64,000 nt of DNA from JAJFUE01 sp039683515 (GCA_039683515.1 JBDKRG010000018.1:61595-125594), one strand, 5' to 3'; counted from the first letter of the stretch, positions 17,918 through 26,458 are shown. Made by a program: numbers and translations. Notes: generated by a model not told the origin, from the sequence alone.

Positions 17918-18189
17918 ACGCACACCTCATCCTTGATTGGGTTTCGAATTGGCCGATTGGGCGCAATTCCACCGTTATCCAGAATGACTGGATCCGGTTC
18001 AATTCCATCATTGGACAACTGAATTTCGCGCAACCAGGGCAACACTTTCCCACCCCGGAATCCAGCCCTTTCTTCCCCTGCGTATGATTCCGCCACGCTC
18101 ACCAGGCTGCAGTTCGACAACTCGTGAATAAAACACGGACGGATAAATTTACAGCGTTCATTTTTTACTGCACGGTTAAAGGCATCCCA
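17918..18189 (-). promoter_or_regulatory. Long 5' leader, possibly structured
   Basis: If transcription starts from the promoter at 18190-18217, the secreted-protein mRNA has a leader of about 260 bases. It holds several potential stems and G-rich runs (for example GGGGTGGGAAAG). I could not match it to a riboswitch class. A short open frame (18120-17914) in it has no good ribosome-binding site. Confidence 0.4.
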
Positions 18190-18217
18190 GTTATATTTAA
18201 TTATAATGAGTTGTCAA
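18190..18217 (-). promoter_or_regulatory. Strong sigma-70-type promoter
   Basis: On the minus strand a consensus TTGACA (18217-18212) and TATAAC (18195-18190) are separated by 16 bases in a locally AT-rich stretch. It points toward the secreted-protein gene at 16220-17917. Confidence 0.7.
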
Positions 18218-18249
18218 ATGAAAAATTATTATGATTCGACGCGGCGCGG

Positions 18250-18837
18250 TCAGTCGCCGCGAAGTTCCCGCGGCTGCGGGTCGTCCGGGTGAAGTCGCCC
18301 CTTATCCCGGATCGGAAACCGGGCGTCCTTCAGGTACACCGCGATCACCTTGAGGCCGAGCCCGTTGGCCCTGGGCTCCAATGCCCGCGCGATCTGCCCG
18401 GCCAGCTCCTCCCGCCCGCCGATCAGCGCCGCCGACGGCGCGGCCGCGATCACCCGGCGAAACGCGTTCTGCAGCTCGGCGCGAAACGTATCTTGATAGC
18501 TCGCGGACGTCTGCATCGCCGCAAGCGGATCGACGACTTGATAGATCGCGTCGATCGCGAACACCGTCATCACGCCGTCGCTTGTCACGGTCTGCTCCTG
18601 GTAGAGCGTGTCCGTCCCGGGCCGCAGGTCGAACTTGACGTAACGCGTCACGACCGGATTGAACCAGTACGACCCGGCGCCGGCGACCCCCTCGCATCTC
18701 CCGCGCCGGTATTTGATCGCCTGTTCGTAATCGAGCACGACCACGTGCCCGATCACCCGGCTCAGCCAAGACACGATAAAGATGACGGCGATCACAATAG
18801 CCAGGTTCGTCATGAAGAGCTCCACCACGCGCGGCAT
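18250..18837 (-). CDS. Short SPFH-domain membrane protein (second of a pair)
   Basis: A 195-residue protein: one N-terminal membrane segment (about residues 9-30), then VVVLDYEQAIKYRRGR, GAGSYWF and DLRPGTDTLY. These are the opening strands of the SPFH/Band 7 domain. DAIYQVVDPLAAM and the amphipathic helices after it complete the domain. Slipin-type proteins build ring-like membrane scaffolds and control local proteases or lipid domains. At 195 residues it lacks the long coiled coil of most slipins. It starts two bases after the stop of its paralogue upstream, so the two are coupled. A second ATG at 18813 has its own GGAG and is an alternative start. Confidence 0.85.
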   Translation of the reverse strand: MPRVVELFMTNLAIVIAVIFIVSWLSRVIGHVVVLDYEQAIKYRRGRCEGVAGAGSYWFNPVVTRYVKFDLRPGTDTLYQEQTVTSDGVMTVFAIDAIYQVVDPLAAMQTSASYQDTFRAELQNAFRRVIAAAPSAALIGGREELAGQIARALEPRANGLGLKVIAVYLKDARFPIRDKGRLHPDDPQPRELRGD

Positions 18838-18839
18838 GC

Positions 18840-19424
18840 TTAGTCTTTCTTCCCCGCGATCGCGTTCCGGATGATGCGCATCTCGACGATCTGCACCGAG
18901 ATCAGCCTGCCGCCGAGATATTTCATCCGGTCGGCCGTTTTCCGAATCATCCGTTCATGAAATGCGTCGTGGCCGTGGGCGATTTCGTCGAGCGACATCG
19001 CCGCGGCCGCCTCCGGGATCGAATTGCGAACGACCAGCCGCACCGCGCTCACGAAATGCCTGACGGCCATCTTCGACGCAACCGGATCGACCACTTGATA
19101 CAGGATCTGGCAGCCGATTTTAATCATCGCGCCGTCATGCGTCCGGATTTGCTCGCTCCGCAGGAAATCGAGCTGCGGCCGCATCTCCACCTTTTCATAA
19201 ACGACCAGTCCCGGCAGACCCCAGTATGACCCCGGCCCGCAAACACGTTTCAGACGCCCGCGCACGTACTTGAGCGCCGCCTCGTAATCGAAGACGGTCA
19301 CATGCTTGAGGTTGAACAAATATAAAATGCCCAACGCCAGCAGCGACGGAACGACGATGACCGCGATCATTAACAGCATGAGTTCAAAAATCGTGTAAAG
19401 CACGGCCCGGCTCCCATACGGCAT
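18840..19424 (-). CDS. Short SPFH-domain membrane protein (first of a pair)
   Basis: About 194 residues from ATG 19424. Upstream in-frame codons run into the divergent gene and are rejected. One membrane segment (about residues 14-40) precedes VTVFDYEAALKYVRGR, GPGSYWGLPG and EMRPQLDFLRSEQI. These match the SPFH domain and the following gene. ILYQVVDPVASKMA and the helix ending RMKYLGGRLISVQIVEMRII close the domain. The pair probably forms a hetero-oligomer in the inner membrane, which is inference from coupling and similarity. No Shine-Dalgarno is obvious, so the start is uncertain. Confidence 0.8.
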   Translation of the reverse strand: MPYGSRAVLYTIFELMLLMIAVIVVPSLLALGILYLFNLKHVTVFDYEAALKYVRGRLKRVCGPGSYWGLPGLVVYEKVEMRPQLDFLRSEQIRTHDGAMIKIGCQILYQVVDPVASKMAVRHFVSAVRLVVRNSIPEAAAAMSLDEIAHGHDAFHERMIRKTADRMKYLGGRLISVQIVEMRIIRNAIAGKKD

Positions 19425-19489
19425 GGCATCGATATATAGCTTTAAAACAACCGCCCGGGCCATATATTTTATAGGCAGGGGGTTTACCG

Positions 19490-20632
19490 ATGGACGCGCC
19501 GATTTACATGGACAGCCACGCCACGACGCCGCTCGACCCGCGCGTCCTCGAGGCGATGCTCCCGGCGCTGACCACCGCCTTCGGCAACGCCTCCAGCAGC
19601 CAGCACCGCTTCGGCTGGGAGGCCGGGGCGCTCGTCGAGCAGGCCCGCGCACGCGTCGCCGCGCTGATTCACGCCGAGCCCTCCGAGATCGTCTTCACCT
19701 CCGGCGCGACCGAGTCGAACAACCTCGCCGTCAAGGGGGTCGCCCACCGCCGGCGCAAGGGCCACATCGTCACCTGCGCCGCCGAGCACCGCTCCGTCCT
19801 CGACTGCTGCCGCCGGCTCGAGCACCAGGGCTTCCAGGTCACGTACCTGCCGGTCCTCAAGAGCGGCCTGATCGAACTCGCCCAGATCGAGGCGGCGTTC
19901 ACGCCCGAGACGATCCTCGTCACGATCATGATGGCCAACAACGAGATCGGCACGCTCCAGCCGGTCGCCGAGATCGGCGCGGCGTGCCGGCGGCGGCGCG
20001 TCTATTTCCACTGCGACGCCGTCCAGGCCGCCGCCTGGGAGCCGATCGACGTCCAGGCCCTCGGCGTCGACCTCCTCTCGCTGAGCGCCCACAAGATGTA
20101 CGGCCCGAAGGGGGTCGGCGCGCTCTACCTGCGCCGCCGCGACCCGCGCGTGGCCGTCGAGCCGCTCTTCGACGGCGGGGGCCACGAGGGGGGGATCCGG
20201 CCCGGCACGCTCAACACGGCCGGGATCGTCGGCTTCGGGCGGGCCGCCGAGCTCGCCGCCGCCGAGCGCTCGGCCGACTCCGGCCGCGTCCGCGCCCTGC
20301 GCGACCGGCTTCTCGAGAAGCTGCGCGTCTCGCCCGGCGGCGTGATCGTCAACGGCGCGCTGGAGCGCCGGCTGCCCAACAATCTCAATGTTTCCTTCGA
20401 AAATATCGGCTCCAATTCGCCGATCGGCGCCCTGGGCGATATCGCGCTCAGCTCGGCGGCCGCGTGCGCCTCGGCCTCGGAGGAGCCCTCGCACGTGCTG
20501 GCCGCGATCGGCCTGCCGGCGGGGCTCGCGGCCACCTCGCTGCGCTTCGGCCTGCACCGTTTCAGCGCCGAACAGGAAATTGAGGCGGCCGCGGCCGCGG
20601 TTTCGGCCGCAACGGTCCGTCTGAGACGCTGA
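19490..20632 (+). CDS. Cysteine desulfurase (NifS/IscS type)
   Basis: A 380-residue PLP enzyme that takes sulfur from cysteine as a persulfide and passes it to Fe-S scaffolds. Signatures: MDSHATTPLDPRV start, TSGATESNNLA, AEHRSVLD (ring-stacking histidine), MMANNEIGTLQP, the PLP lysine in SAHKMYGPKG, GGGHEGGIRPGT, and the catalytic cysteine in AAACAS near residue 326. It is a class I enzyme by length and by these motifs. A G-rich site lies about eight bases before ATG. The A-type carrier and IspH genes follow on the same strand, which points to Fe-S assembly. Confidence 0.92.
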   Translation: MDAPIYMDSHATTPLDPRVLEAMLPALTTAFGNASSSQHRFGWEAGALVEQARARVAALIHAEPSEIVFTSGATESNNLAVKGVAHRRRKGHIVTCAAEHRSVLDCCRRLEHQGFQVTYLPVLKSGLIELAQIEAAFTPETILVTIMMANNEIGTLQPVAEIGAACRRRRVYFHCDAVQAAAWEPIDVQALGVDLLSLSAHKMYGPKGVGALYLRRRDPRVAVEPLFDGGGHEGGIRPGTLNTAGIVGFGRAAELAAAERSADSGRVRALRDRLLEKLRVSPGGVIVNGALERRLPNNLNVSFENIGSNSPIGALGDIALSSAAACASASEEPSHVLAAIGLPAGLAATSLRFGLHRFSAEQEIEAAAAAVSAATVRLRR

Positions 20633-20709
20633 AAACGGTTCACTTCAAAACGAATCAATAACATTGATATTACTAAGGTTGTAATGCCCTCGAAGGACCC
20701 TCAGCACCC

Positions 20710-20738
20710 TTGACTTGAGAGGCCGTATTTGCTACCTT
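20710..20738 (+). promoter_or_regulatory. Possible promoter of the A-type carrier gene
   Basis: TTGACT at 20710-20715 and TACCTT at 20733-20738 are spaced by 17 bases. The -10 box is preceded by TGC, as in extended -10 promoters. The start codon lies about 95 bases downstream. Confidence 0.45.
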
Positions 20739-20833
20739 CACTCTAGAAATAGTCTCCGGAGGTCTATGGGGACACAACCGGATGACTGAGCTGATGCGCG
20801 TTGGCGCAATGGGGTCTGGGAGGATTCCACTGT

Positions 20834-21151
20834 ATGTTACGTGTCACAGCTGCGGCCGCTGACCAAATGAAGCGGCTGCTGAACTCGGAGCGACCCGGAA
20901 TGTCCGGGCTTCGAATCGGTGTTCAAGGAGGCGGTTGTTCGGGTTTGTCTTACACCATGTCCGTCGAAAAGAGAGCCAGCGAACACGACCGCGTATTCGA
21001 GGTCGAGGGCGTTCGCGTCTTTTGCGACCCAAAGAGCTACCTTTATCTGAGCGGACTTGAGTTGGACTACAGCACCGAGGTGATCGGCGGGGGGTTTAAA
21101 TTCAATAAACCCGAACCCGCGCATCGCACCTGCTCCTGCATGAAACATTGA
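20834..21151 (+). CDS. A-type Fe-S carrier (HesB/IscA/ErpA family)
   Basis: A 105-residue protein starting at ATG 20834, ten bases after GGGAGG. LRIGVQGGGCSGLSYTM supplies the first conserved cysteine, and HRTCSCMKH at the C-terminus supplies the other two. The core FCDPKSYLYLSGLELDYS and GGGFKFNKP is typical. A-type carriers accept Fe-S clusters from a scaffold and hand them to client enzymes. The usual CGCG ending appears here as CSC, keeping both cysteines. The neighbouring cysteine desulfurase and IspH (a 4Fe-4S enzyme) fit as source and client. Confidence 0.9.
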   Translation: MLRVTAAAADQMKRLLNSERPGMSGLRIGVQGGGCSGLSYTMSVEKRASEHDRVFEVEGVRVFCDPKSYLYLSGLELDYSTEVIGGGFKFNKPEPAHRTCSCMKH

Positions 21152-21159
21152 TCAATCAC

Positions 21160-21232
21160 GAGTGAAGGGTGAAGGGTGACGAGTGAAATTCGGTTGATTT
21201 CACTCTTCACCCTTCACCCTTCACTCTTTTTT
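21160..21232 (+). terminator. Heptamer-repeat hairpin with T-run after the A-type carrier
   Basis: The left arm (21160-21189) consists of GTGAAGG-type 7-bp units. The right arm (21197-21226) is the complement, CTTCACC units, followed by TTTTTT. This has the form of an intrinsic terminator built from tandem repeats. Confidence 0.75.
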
Positions 21233-21244
21233 AAGGCTTTTCCG

Positions 21245-22462
21245 TTGACTGACAACCCCGAAGACCACCTCGTCCGGCGCGGCTTCGGCCTGAAGGACCA
21301 GGTCAAGGGCGAGCGGCGCGAGGCCTACCATTCGCCGCTCGTCGAGAAGATCCGCCAGGCCGGCAACCGCTGGCGGATCGGCGGCATCGAGTTGCGCCTG
21401 GCCAAGGAATTCGGTTTCTGCTACGGCGTCGACAAGTGCATCGACTTCGCCTACGAGACGCGCCGACGCTTCCCGGACCGCCGCATCTTCCTCACCACCG
21501 AGATCATCCACAACCCGCGCGTCAACCAGCGGCTCATCGAGATGGGCGTGATCTTCCTCGGCGGGCGCTACAGCGGCCGCCACGGGATCGAGGACGTCAC
21601 GGCCCAGGACATCGTCTTCCTGCCCGCGTTCGGCTACGAGGTCCAGCTCGTCGAGCGCCTGCGCCGGATCGGCTGCGTGGTCGTCGATGGCACGTGCGGC
21701 TCGGTGGTCCACGTCTGGAAGCGCGTCGAGCGCTATGCCCGGGAAGGCCTCACCTCCGTCATCCACGGCAAATGGCGCCACGAGGAGACGATCGCCACGG
21801 TCTCGCACATCTCCGCGACCGGCGGCAAGTATCTCGTCCTGTTCGACGAACCGGAAACCGCGCTCGTCCGCGACTTCATCATGACCGGCCGGGGCGCCGG
21901 GGCGCTCGCCGAGAAATTCCGCCGCGCGATCAGCCCGGACTTCGATTTCGCCCGCGACCTGGAGCGGATCGGCGTCGCCAACCAGACCACCATGCTGTCG
22001 TCGGAGTCGCTCGCCATCGCCGGGATGCTGCGCGAGGCGCTCATCGCCCGCCACGGCGCCGAGGGGATCGAGCAGCGCTTCCGAATGTTCGAGACGATCT
22101 GCACCGCCACCCAGGAGCGCCAGGACGCCGTCCAGGAGATGATGGCCGACCCGCCCGACCTGATGCTGATCGTCGGCGGGTTCAACAGCTCCAACACCGG
22201 CCACCTGTGCGAAATCGCCGCGCAGCACTGCCCGAGTTTCCACATCGAGGAAGTCGACTGCTTGATCTCGCCCGACCGCATCCGGCATAAGCCGGCCGGC
22301 GGCGGCCAGCCGGTCGAGACCGGGGGCTGGCTCCCCCGGCGCCGCCCGCTGACGATCGGCCTGACGGCCGGCGCCTCGACGCCCAACCGCGTCGTCGGCG
22401 AAGTCATCGAGCGGCTGTCGAGCTGGGAAACCCGCGAGGGAGCGATGAGAGATGAGAGATGA
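21245..22462 (+). CDS. ispH: 4-hydroxy-3-methylbut-2-enyl diphosphate reductase
   Basis: About 405 residues. IspH is the last enzyme of the MEP pathway, reducing HMBPP to IPP and DMAPP with a 4Fe-4S cluster. The cluster cysteines lie in EFGFCYGVDK, VVDGTCGSV and ETICTATQERQDA. TTEIIHNPRVN, IHGKWRHEET, GGFNSSNT and GLTAGASTP are substrate-binding motifs. Length and motif spacing fit the longer form known from cyanobacteria and plants. I choose TTG 21245, eight bases after AAGG, because the codons before it are a repeat hairpin. The last residues (AMRDER) are encoded by a 7-bp repeat that also supplies the stop codon. Confidence 0.9.
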   Translation: MTDNPEDHLVRRGFGLKDQVKGERREAYHSPLVEKIRQAGNRWRIGGIELRLAKEFGFCYGVDKCIDFAYETRRRFPDRRIFLTTEIIHNPRVNQRLIEMGVIFLGGRYSGRHGIEDVTAQDIVFLPAFGYEVQLVERLRRIGCVVVDGTCGSVVHVWKRVERYAREGLTSVIHGKWRHEETIATVSHISATGGKYLVLFDEPETALVRDFIMTGRGAGALAEKFRRAISPDFDFARDLERIGVANQTTMLSSESLAIAGMLREALIARHGAEGIEQRFRMFETICTATQERQDAVQEMMADPPDLMLIVGGFNSSNTGHLCEIAAQHCPSFHIEEVDCLISPDRIRHKPAGGGQPVETGGWLPRRRPLTIGLTAGASTPNRVVGEVIERLSSWETREGAMRDER

Positions 22463-22528
22463 GATGATCTCGTCTCCTAATCTTTCATTTCTCATTTCTC
22501 ATCGCTCATCTCTCAAATCTCATCTCCC
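22444..22528. repeat. Heptamer array between convergent ispH and the DUF1287 gene
   Basis: GATGAGA units on the left and TTTCTCA/TCTCTCA units on the right, both with 7-bp period, form an imperfect inverted repeat. It provides the ispH stop codon and may terminate both convergent genes. Confidence 0.75.
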
Positions 22529-23164
22529 CGTTTTTCTCTCCATCCTCCAGTGCGAATGGATCGGCTTGAATTCGTCGAGCCGGTGCGACTCGCTCGTGCA
22601 CGGCGGGTAGCCGTCGACGATCAGCGGCATCCCGTCGGAGGCTTTCTTGTCCGAGACGATCGCGACGTGCCACGGGTAGGTCTGCCCTTCGCGCACGTAA
22701 AAGACGACGTCGCCGGCGCGCCAGTTCTTTTGAAGTGAGTCCATATCGGTGTCGATCGGGAGTTTCGTCGCGAACCGGCCGAACCACGCGGCCATGTTCT
22801 GGCAGCGGCGGTGATCGATGTTCTTGTCGGCCTTCTTGTTGTCCCAGATTTGGGTGGGATACGCCCCCGGGTGCGCGACGCGGTCCTCGTGCAGCTCCTT
22901 CTGGATGTCGACGCCGGCGTTCCTGAAGGCGCGGATCACGAGGTCGGTGCAGACGCCGGTCCCGGCCGGCACGTCGCCGCCCGGATAGTTCAGAACGCGG
23001 TATTGCTCGAGATAAAGCGTATGGCGCTGCGCCTCGGCGCGGGCCCCGGCAAGGATTTTGCCGGCGTCGATCCGCGCCAGCGTCGGGCTCGTCGGCGAGA
23101 CCGGCGCCGCCTGAACCGCAACGCCGAGAATCAAAGCAACGAGTCCAACCGCCAGCTTGATCAT
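22520..23164 (-). CDS. Secreted DUF1287 protein
   Basis: A 214-residue protein from ATG 23164, six bases after GGAG. The signal peptide reads MIKLAVGLVALILGVAVQA. The mature part matches DUF1287 (YijF-like) from memory: LNYPGGDVPAGTGVCTDLVI, FRNAGVDIQKELHEDR, NIDHRRCQNMAAWF, GDVVFYV, WHVAIVSDKKA and HSHWRM. The conserved Cys-Thr-Asp and later His residues recall NlpC/P60-like cysteine peptidases, so a periplasmic cell-wall role is possible but unproven. The frame extends upstream through a repeat-rich stretch, which I exclude. Confidence 0.85.
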   Translation of the reverse strand: MIKLAVGLVALILGVAVQAAPVSPTSPTLARIDAGKILAGARAEAQRHTLYLEQYRVLNYPGGDVPAGTGVCTDLVIRAFRNAGVDIQKELHEDRVAHPGAYPTQIWDNKKADKNIDHRRCQNMAAWFGRFATKLPIDTDMDSLQKNWRAGDVVFYVREGQTYPWHVAIVSDKKASDGMPLIVDGYPPCTSESHRLDEFKPIHSHWRMERKTGR

Positions 23165-23199
23165 GGCTTGCTCCATCATCCCAATTCCCCCATTAGGAC

Positions 23200-23305
23200 T
23201 CCACGCCCACCACGCCGGGTTAGGCGGCATCTTGGTCTTCCATGCCGGGTTCGGCGAACCCGGCCTACGGAATCGTTGCATTTACCGGTCTTGATCCGGT
23301 TAAAT
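23200..23305. repeat. Stem-loops between the divergent DUF1287 and glycosyltransferase genes
   Basis: CCGGGTTCGGCGAACCCGG (near 23243) is a perfect stem-loop. TTTACCGGTCTTGATCCGGT (near 23281) forms another with its complement TTAAA. A partial copy GCCGGGTTAGGCGG lies at about 23215. Confidence 0.5.
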
Positions 23306-23313
23306 GCGGCGTG

Positions 23314-24780
23314 ATGTTGGATCCATCCAGACCCGCCATTCTCGCCGCCGGCGTGGGGCCTCTGCCCCCCGAGCGGCCCGAGCGGCTGCATGCCCCGGGG
23401 GTGCGGCTGTGGGGGATGGCCCGCGAACTCGCCCGCGCCGGCCACCGCGTCCGGATCGCCGCCGCCGGGTTCGGCCAGGCCGCGGCGCGCACGCTCACGA
23501 TTTTCGACCTCGCGCCCGACCGCGACAACCCCGTCCTCTCCGAACCCACGCGCATCGAGCTTGCGGCCGAGGTCCTGCCGCGGACGCTCAATGCCCAGGC
23601 CGCGGAAATCCACGCCGCGGCGACCGTCTCCACGACCGACGTGATGAACCACGCCCTGGCGGCCTCGGGCCTCGCGCTCCCGATGTGGATGGACTTCTTC
23701 GGCGACCCGATGGCCGAGGCGCAGCTTCTGGCCGTTCGCGGCGGGAGCGACGAGGGGCTCGCGCGGCAGTGGTCGCTGGTCGCCCCGGCGCTGGCGCGCG
23801 CCGACCGGCTGTCGGGCTGCTCGCGCGACCAGGCCGCCGCCATCGCCGGCCAGCTCGGCGCGGTGGGCCGGCTCAACCGGTTCACGGCGTTCACGCCGCT
23901 CGTCGAGGTGATCCGGCCGTGGCTCGAGCCGATCCCGATGGACATCGACGCGGAGCCCCCCGTGCGCGGCAAGCTCGCCCCGGCCGACGCGTTCATCGTC
24001 GTCCAGACCGGCGGGTTCAACACCTGGCTCGACGTGGAATCCATGTTCGCCGCGCTCGAGCGGGCGATGGCCGAAAACCCGCGCATTCATTTCGCCGCGA
24101 CCGGCGGCGCGATCCCGGGCCATTACGTCGGCGGCTTCGAGTGGTTCTCAAAGCAAATCGAGTCGAGCCCGCACCGCGACCGCTACCACCTCCTCGGCTG
24201 GATCCCGGTCGGCCAGGTGCCGCGGGTGATCCTCGAGGCCGATCTCGGCATCAATCTGGACCTGCCGTGCGCCGAGGGGCGGCTCGGGACGCGCAACCGG
24301 ATCCTGGATTGGCTGGGGGCCGGGGTGCCGACGATCTCCACCCCCGGCTGCGAGCTGGCCGAGGAGCTCGGCGCGGCCCAGCTGCTCGACCTGGTCCCGC
24401 ACGGCGACCCGGCCGCGGCGGCCAGCGCCATTTTGTCGCACGCAGCCGACCCGAAACCGGGCAAAAGCCAGGCCACGGACGCCGCCGACCATCTGCGCCG
24501 GGCCTATCACCCCTCGATTTGCCTCCGGCCGCTGATTGATTGGGCCGCCTCGCCAAAACCGGCACTGGACTTGCAAGGGTATCGCGCAGGCAACGCAGCC
24601 CCTTCCTCGCTGCTGGGGCAAGCCGGCGATGCCGAGGCAACATATCGAGCGGGCATGGAAACGGCACGCCGGCTTGCCCAGATTGAACAGAAACTGGCCT
24701 CACTGGAAGGGTCCCGATGGGTCAGGCTGGCCCTCAAGCTGCGCGGCCGCAAGGATCCGGATCAACCGCCCCAGTCGTGA
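23314..24780 (+). CDS. Glycosyltransferase, GT-B fold (GT4-like)
   Basis: A 488-residue protein. The N-terminal domain shows GMARELARAGHRVRIAAAGF, the usual first Rossmann segment of GT4-type enzymes. The C-terminal domain has VVQTGGFNTWLDVES, YHLLGWIPVGQVPRVILEA, DLGINLD and ILDWLGAGVPTISTPGCELAEELG, the nucleotide-sugar-binding half. The nucleophile-like E-x7-E motif is not clear. The final 60 residues contain a short coiled coil (LAQIEQKLASLEGSRWVRLA) common at the ends of polysaccharide-biosynthesis transferases. The start ATG has no Shine-Dalgarno. Substrate unknown. Confidence 0.8.
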   Translation: MLDPSRPAILAAGVGPLPPERPERLHAPGVRLWGMARELARAGHRVRIAAAGFGQAAARTLTIFDLAPDRDNPVLSEPTRIELAAEVLPRTLNAQAAEIHAAATVSTTDVMNHALAASGLALPMWMDFFGDPMAEAQLLAVRGGSDEGLARQWSLVAPALARADRLSGCSRDQAAAIAGQLGAVGRLNRFTAFTPLVEVIRPWLEPIPMDIDAEPPVRGKLAPADAFIVVQTGGFNTWLDVESMFAALERAMAENPRIHFAATGGAIPGHYVGGFEWFSKQIESSPHRDRYHLLGWIPVGQVPRVILEADLGINLDLPCAEGRLGTRNRILDWLGAGVPTISTPGCELAEELGAAQLLDLVPHGDPAAAASAILSHAADPKPGKSQATDAADHLRRAYHPSICLRPLIDWAASPKPALDLQGYRAGNAAPSSLLGQAGDAEATYRAGMETARRLAQIEQKLASLEGSRWVRLALKLRGRKDPDQPPQS

Positions 24781-24859
24781 ATTCACGGCCAAGGCGTTGC
24801 CAAAAACGGGGTAAGTCGATAAACTCATGGCGCCGATATCTTGACGGCGGGGGAACATC

Positions 24860-26458
24860 GTGGCGATTTTGCAGTGCGGGTTACAGATCACGGGCGAAAC
24901 GCTCAGCGCCCTGGCCCTGAAACAGGTCAAGGGGGCCTGGACGGTCGAGGGCGGGGCCATGACGCAGGTTTCGACCGAGTCGGCCGAGCTGGCGGGGCCG
25001 CTCAAGGCGCTGGCGCGCCAGATCAAGGCCGGCCCGTCGCCGTTCGCGGTCGCGCTGCCCAAGCAGCAGGCGATCATGCGCAACGTGAGCCTGCCGTCGA
25101 CCGACGCCGCCGAGCTCGTCCAGATGGCGCGCTTCGAGATCGAGCGCCACATCCCGTTCCACGCCGAGCGCTATGCCTCGGGCTTCCACGTCATGCGCAA
25201 GATGGGGGTCGAGGGGAGCGAGGTCCTGCTCGCCGCCATCGACGGCCCGATCGTCCAGCGCGCGGTCGACGCGTTCCAGGAAGCCGGCCTGAACCCGCGG
25301 GGGATGACGCTTTCGTCGGTGGCGCTGTGCAACGCCGCGCTGTTTTCGCGCCGCGACTGGCTGCTCGGCAAGACCGTCGCCCTGCTGTCGATCGGTCTGG
25401 ACACGCTCGACCTCGTGCTGCTGACCGACGGCCGCGTCCTGTTCGCGCGGTCGGTGTCGATCGACCTGCGCAGCGTCCTCGAGGCCAAGCTCGGCTGGGA
25501 CGGCAGCGACGCCAAGACGCGCCCCGAGCTGGCCCGCCTCGCCCACGTCGCGCGCATGACCGACTGCGCGAAGCTCCAGACGCAGGCGGCCGGCGCCACG
25601 CCGGAGGAAGACAACTCGCTGCTGGCCGGGTGGCTGAGCCGCGTCATCCAGGAGATCCGGCGCACCTACGACTTCGCGCGCCGCGAAATGAAGTGCCCGC
25701 CCATCGAGTCCCTGCTCATGACCGGCGAGGGGGCGCTCCTCAACAATATCGACGAGTATTTCCGCGCGGCGATCGACGCCGAGGTGGTCCTGCTCAACCC
25801 GATCGCCGCGCTGCCGGGGACGGCCGACCACAAGTTCCCGTTCGAGGGCTACGAGTTCGCGGTGGCGTTCGGCGCGGCGATCACCGACTCGCTCGAGGGC
25901 GCCTACCGGATCGACCTCACCCCGACCGAATACTACCGGACCCAGACCCGCCGGCGCACCAAGCAGAAACTGGTGGTCACCGGGACGATCCTGCTGCTGA
26001 CGCTGATCCTCGGCGGCGCGAAATACTACCAGTTCAGCACGCACCGCGCCCGCGCGCTGGAGGAATACACGGCCATGCTCGCCAGGGTCAAGCCGACGGC
26101 CGGCCAGCTCAAGGAAAAGAAGAACAAGCTCGACATCATCCACCGCTACCTGAACGACCCCAACAACGCGATGGTCGTCCTGAGCAGCATCGGCGGATCG
26201 AAGTCGGTGCACAACACGGTCTCGATCCGCAGCGTCGCCTACACGATGAACGACTCGATCACGATCACCGGCCACGCCAAGACCCTGCCCGACCTGAACA
26301 GCTACGTCAGCGACATGCGCAAGAGCAACCACGCCGACGACTGGCAGCTCCAGTCCCAGGACGCGACCAAGGTCAACGGCCGCGAGGCCTACAGCTTCAT
26401 CGTGGGCGGAAGCATCAACTCGAAGAACGAGGGGGAGGGCCGCAATGCAACGCCGTGA
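24860..26458 (+). CDS. PilM-PilN fusion of type IV pilus / type II secretion
   Basis: A 532-residue protein starting with GTG after a G-rich site. The first ~340 residues form an actin-like PilM domain (VALPKQQAIMRNVSLP, ARFEIERHIPFHAERYASGF, ALLSIGLDTLDLVLL, LMTGEGALLNNIDEYF). A transmembrane helix (about residues 370-390) and a PilN-like periplasmic part follow (IRSVAYTMNDSITITGHAKT). In most bacteria PilM and PilN are separate but bind each other, and GspL joins equivalent domains. The PilO-like gene overlaps the 3' end by 14 bases. PilP and PilQ are not nearby. Confidence 0.85.
   Translation: MAILQCGLQITGETLSALALKQVKGAWTVEGGAMTQVSTESAELAGPLKALARQIKAGPSPFAVALPKQQAIMRNVSLPSTDAAELVQMARFEIERHIPFHAERYASGFHVMRKMGVEGSEVLLAAIDGPIVQRAVDAFQEAGLNPRGMTLSSVALCNAALFSRRDWLLGKTVALLSIGLDTLDLVLLTDGRVLFARSVSIDLRSVLEAKLGWDGSDAKTRPELARLAHVARMTDCAKLQTQAAGATPEEDNSLLAGWLSRVIQEIRRTYDFARREMKCPPIESLLMTGEGALLNNIDEYFRAAIDAEVVLLNPIAALPGTADHKFPFEGYEFAVAFGAAITDSLEGAYRIDLTPTEYYRTQTRRRTKQKLVVTGTILLLTLILGGAKYYQFSTHRARALEEYTAMLARVKPTAGQLKEKKNKLDIIHRYLNDPNNAMVVLSSIGGSKSVHNTVSIRSVAYTMNDSITITGHAKTLPDLNSYVSDMRKSNHADDWQLQSQDATKVNGREAYSFIVGGSINSKNEGEGRNATP

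Noticed and set aside
17914..18120. Leader peptide before the secreted-protein gene
   Set aside because: The 68-codon frame overlaps the real start, has no ribosome-binding site and no hydrophobic or regulatory pattern.
17918..18189. c-di-GMP (GEMM) riboswitch
   Set aside because: A stretch with GGGTGGGAAAG and CCCTGGTTGCGCGAA is only vaguely similar; the conserved GEMM core order is not present.
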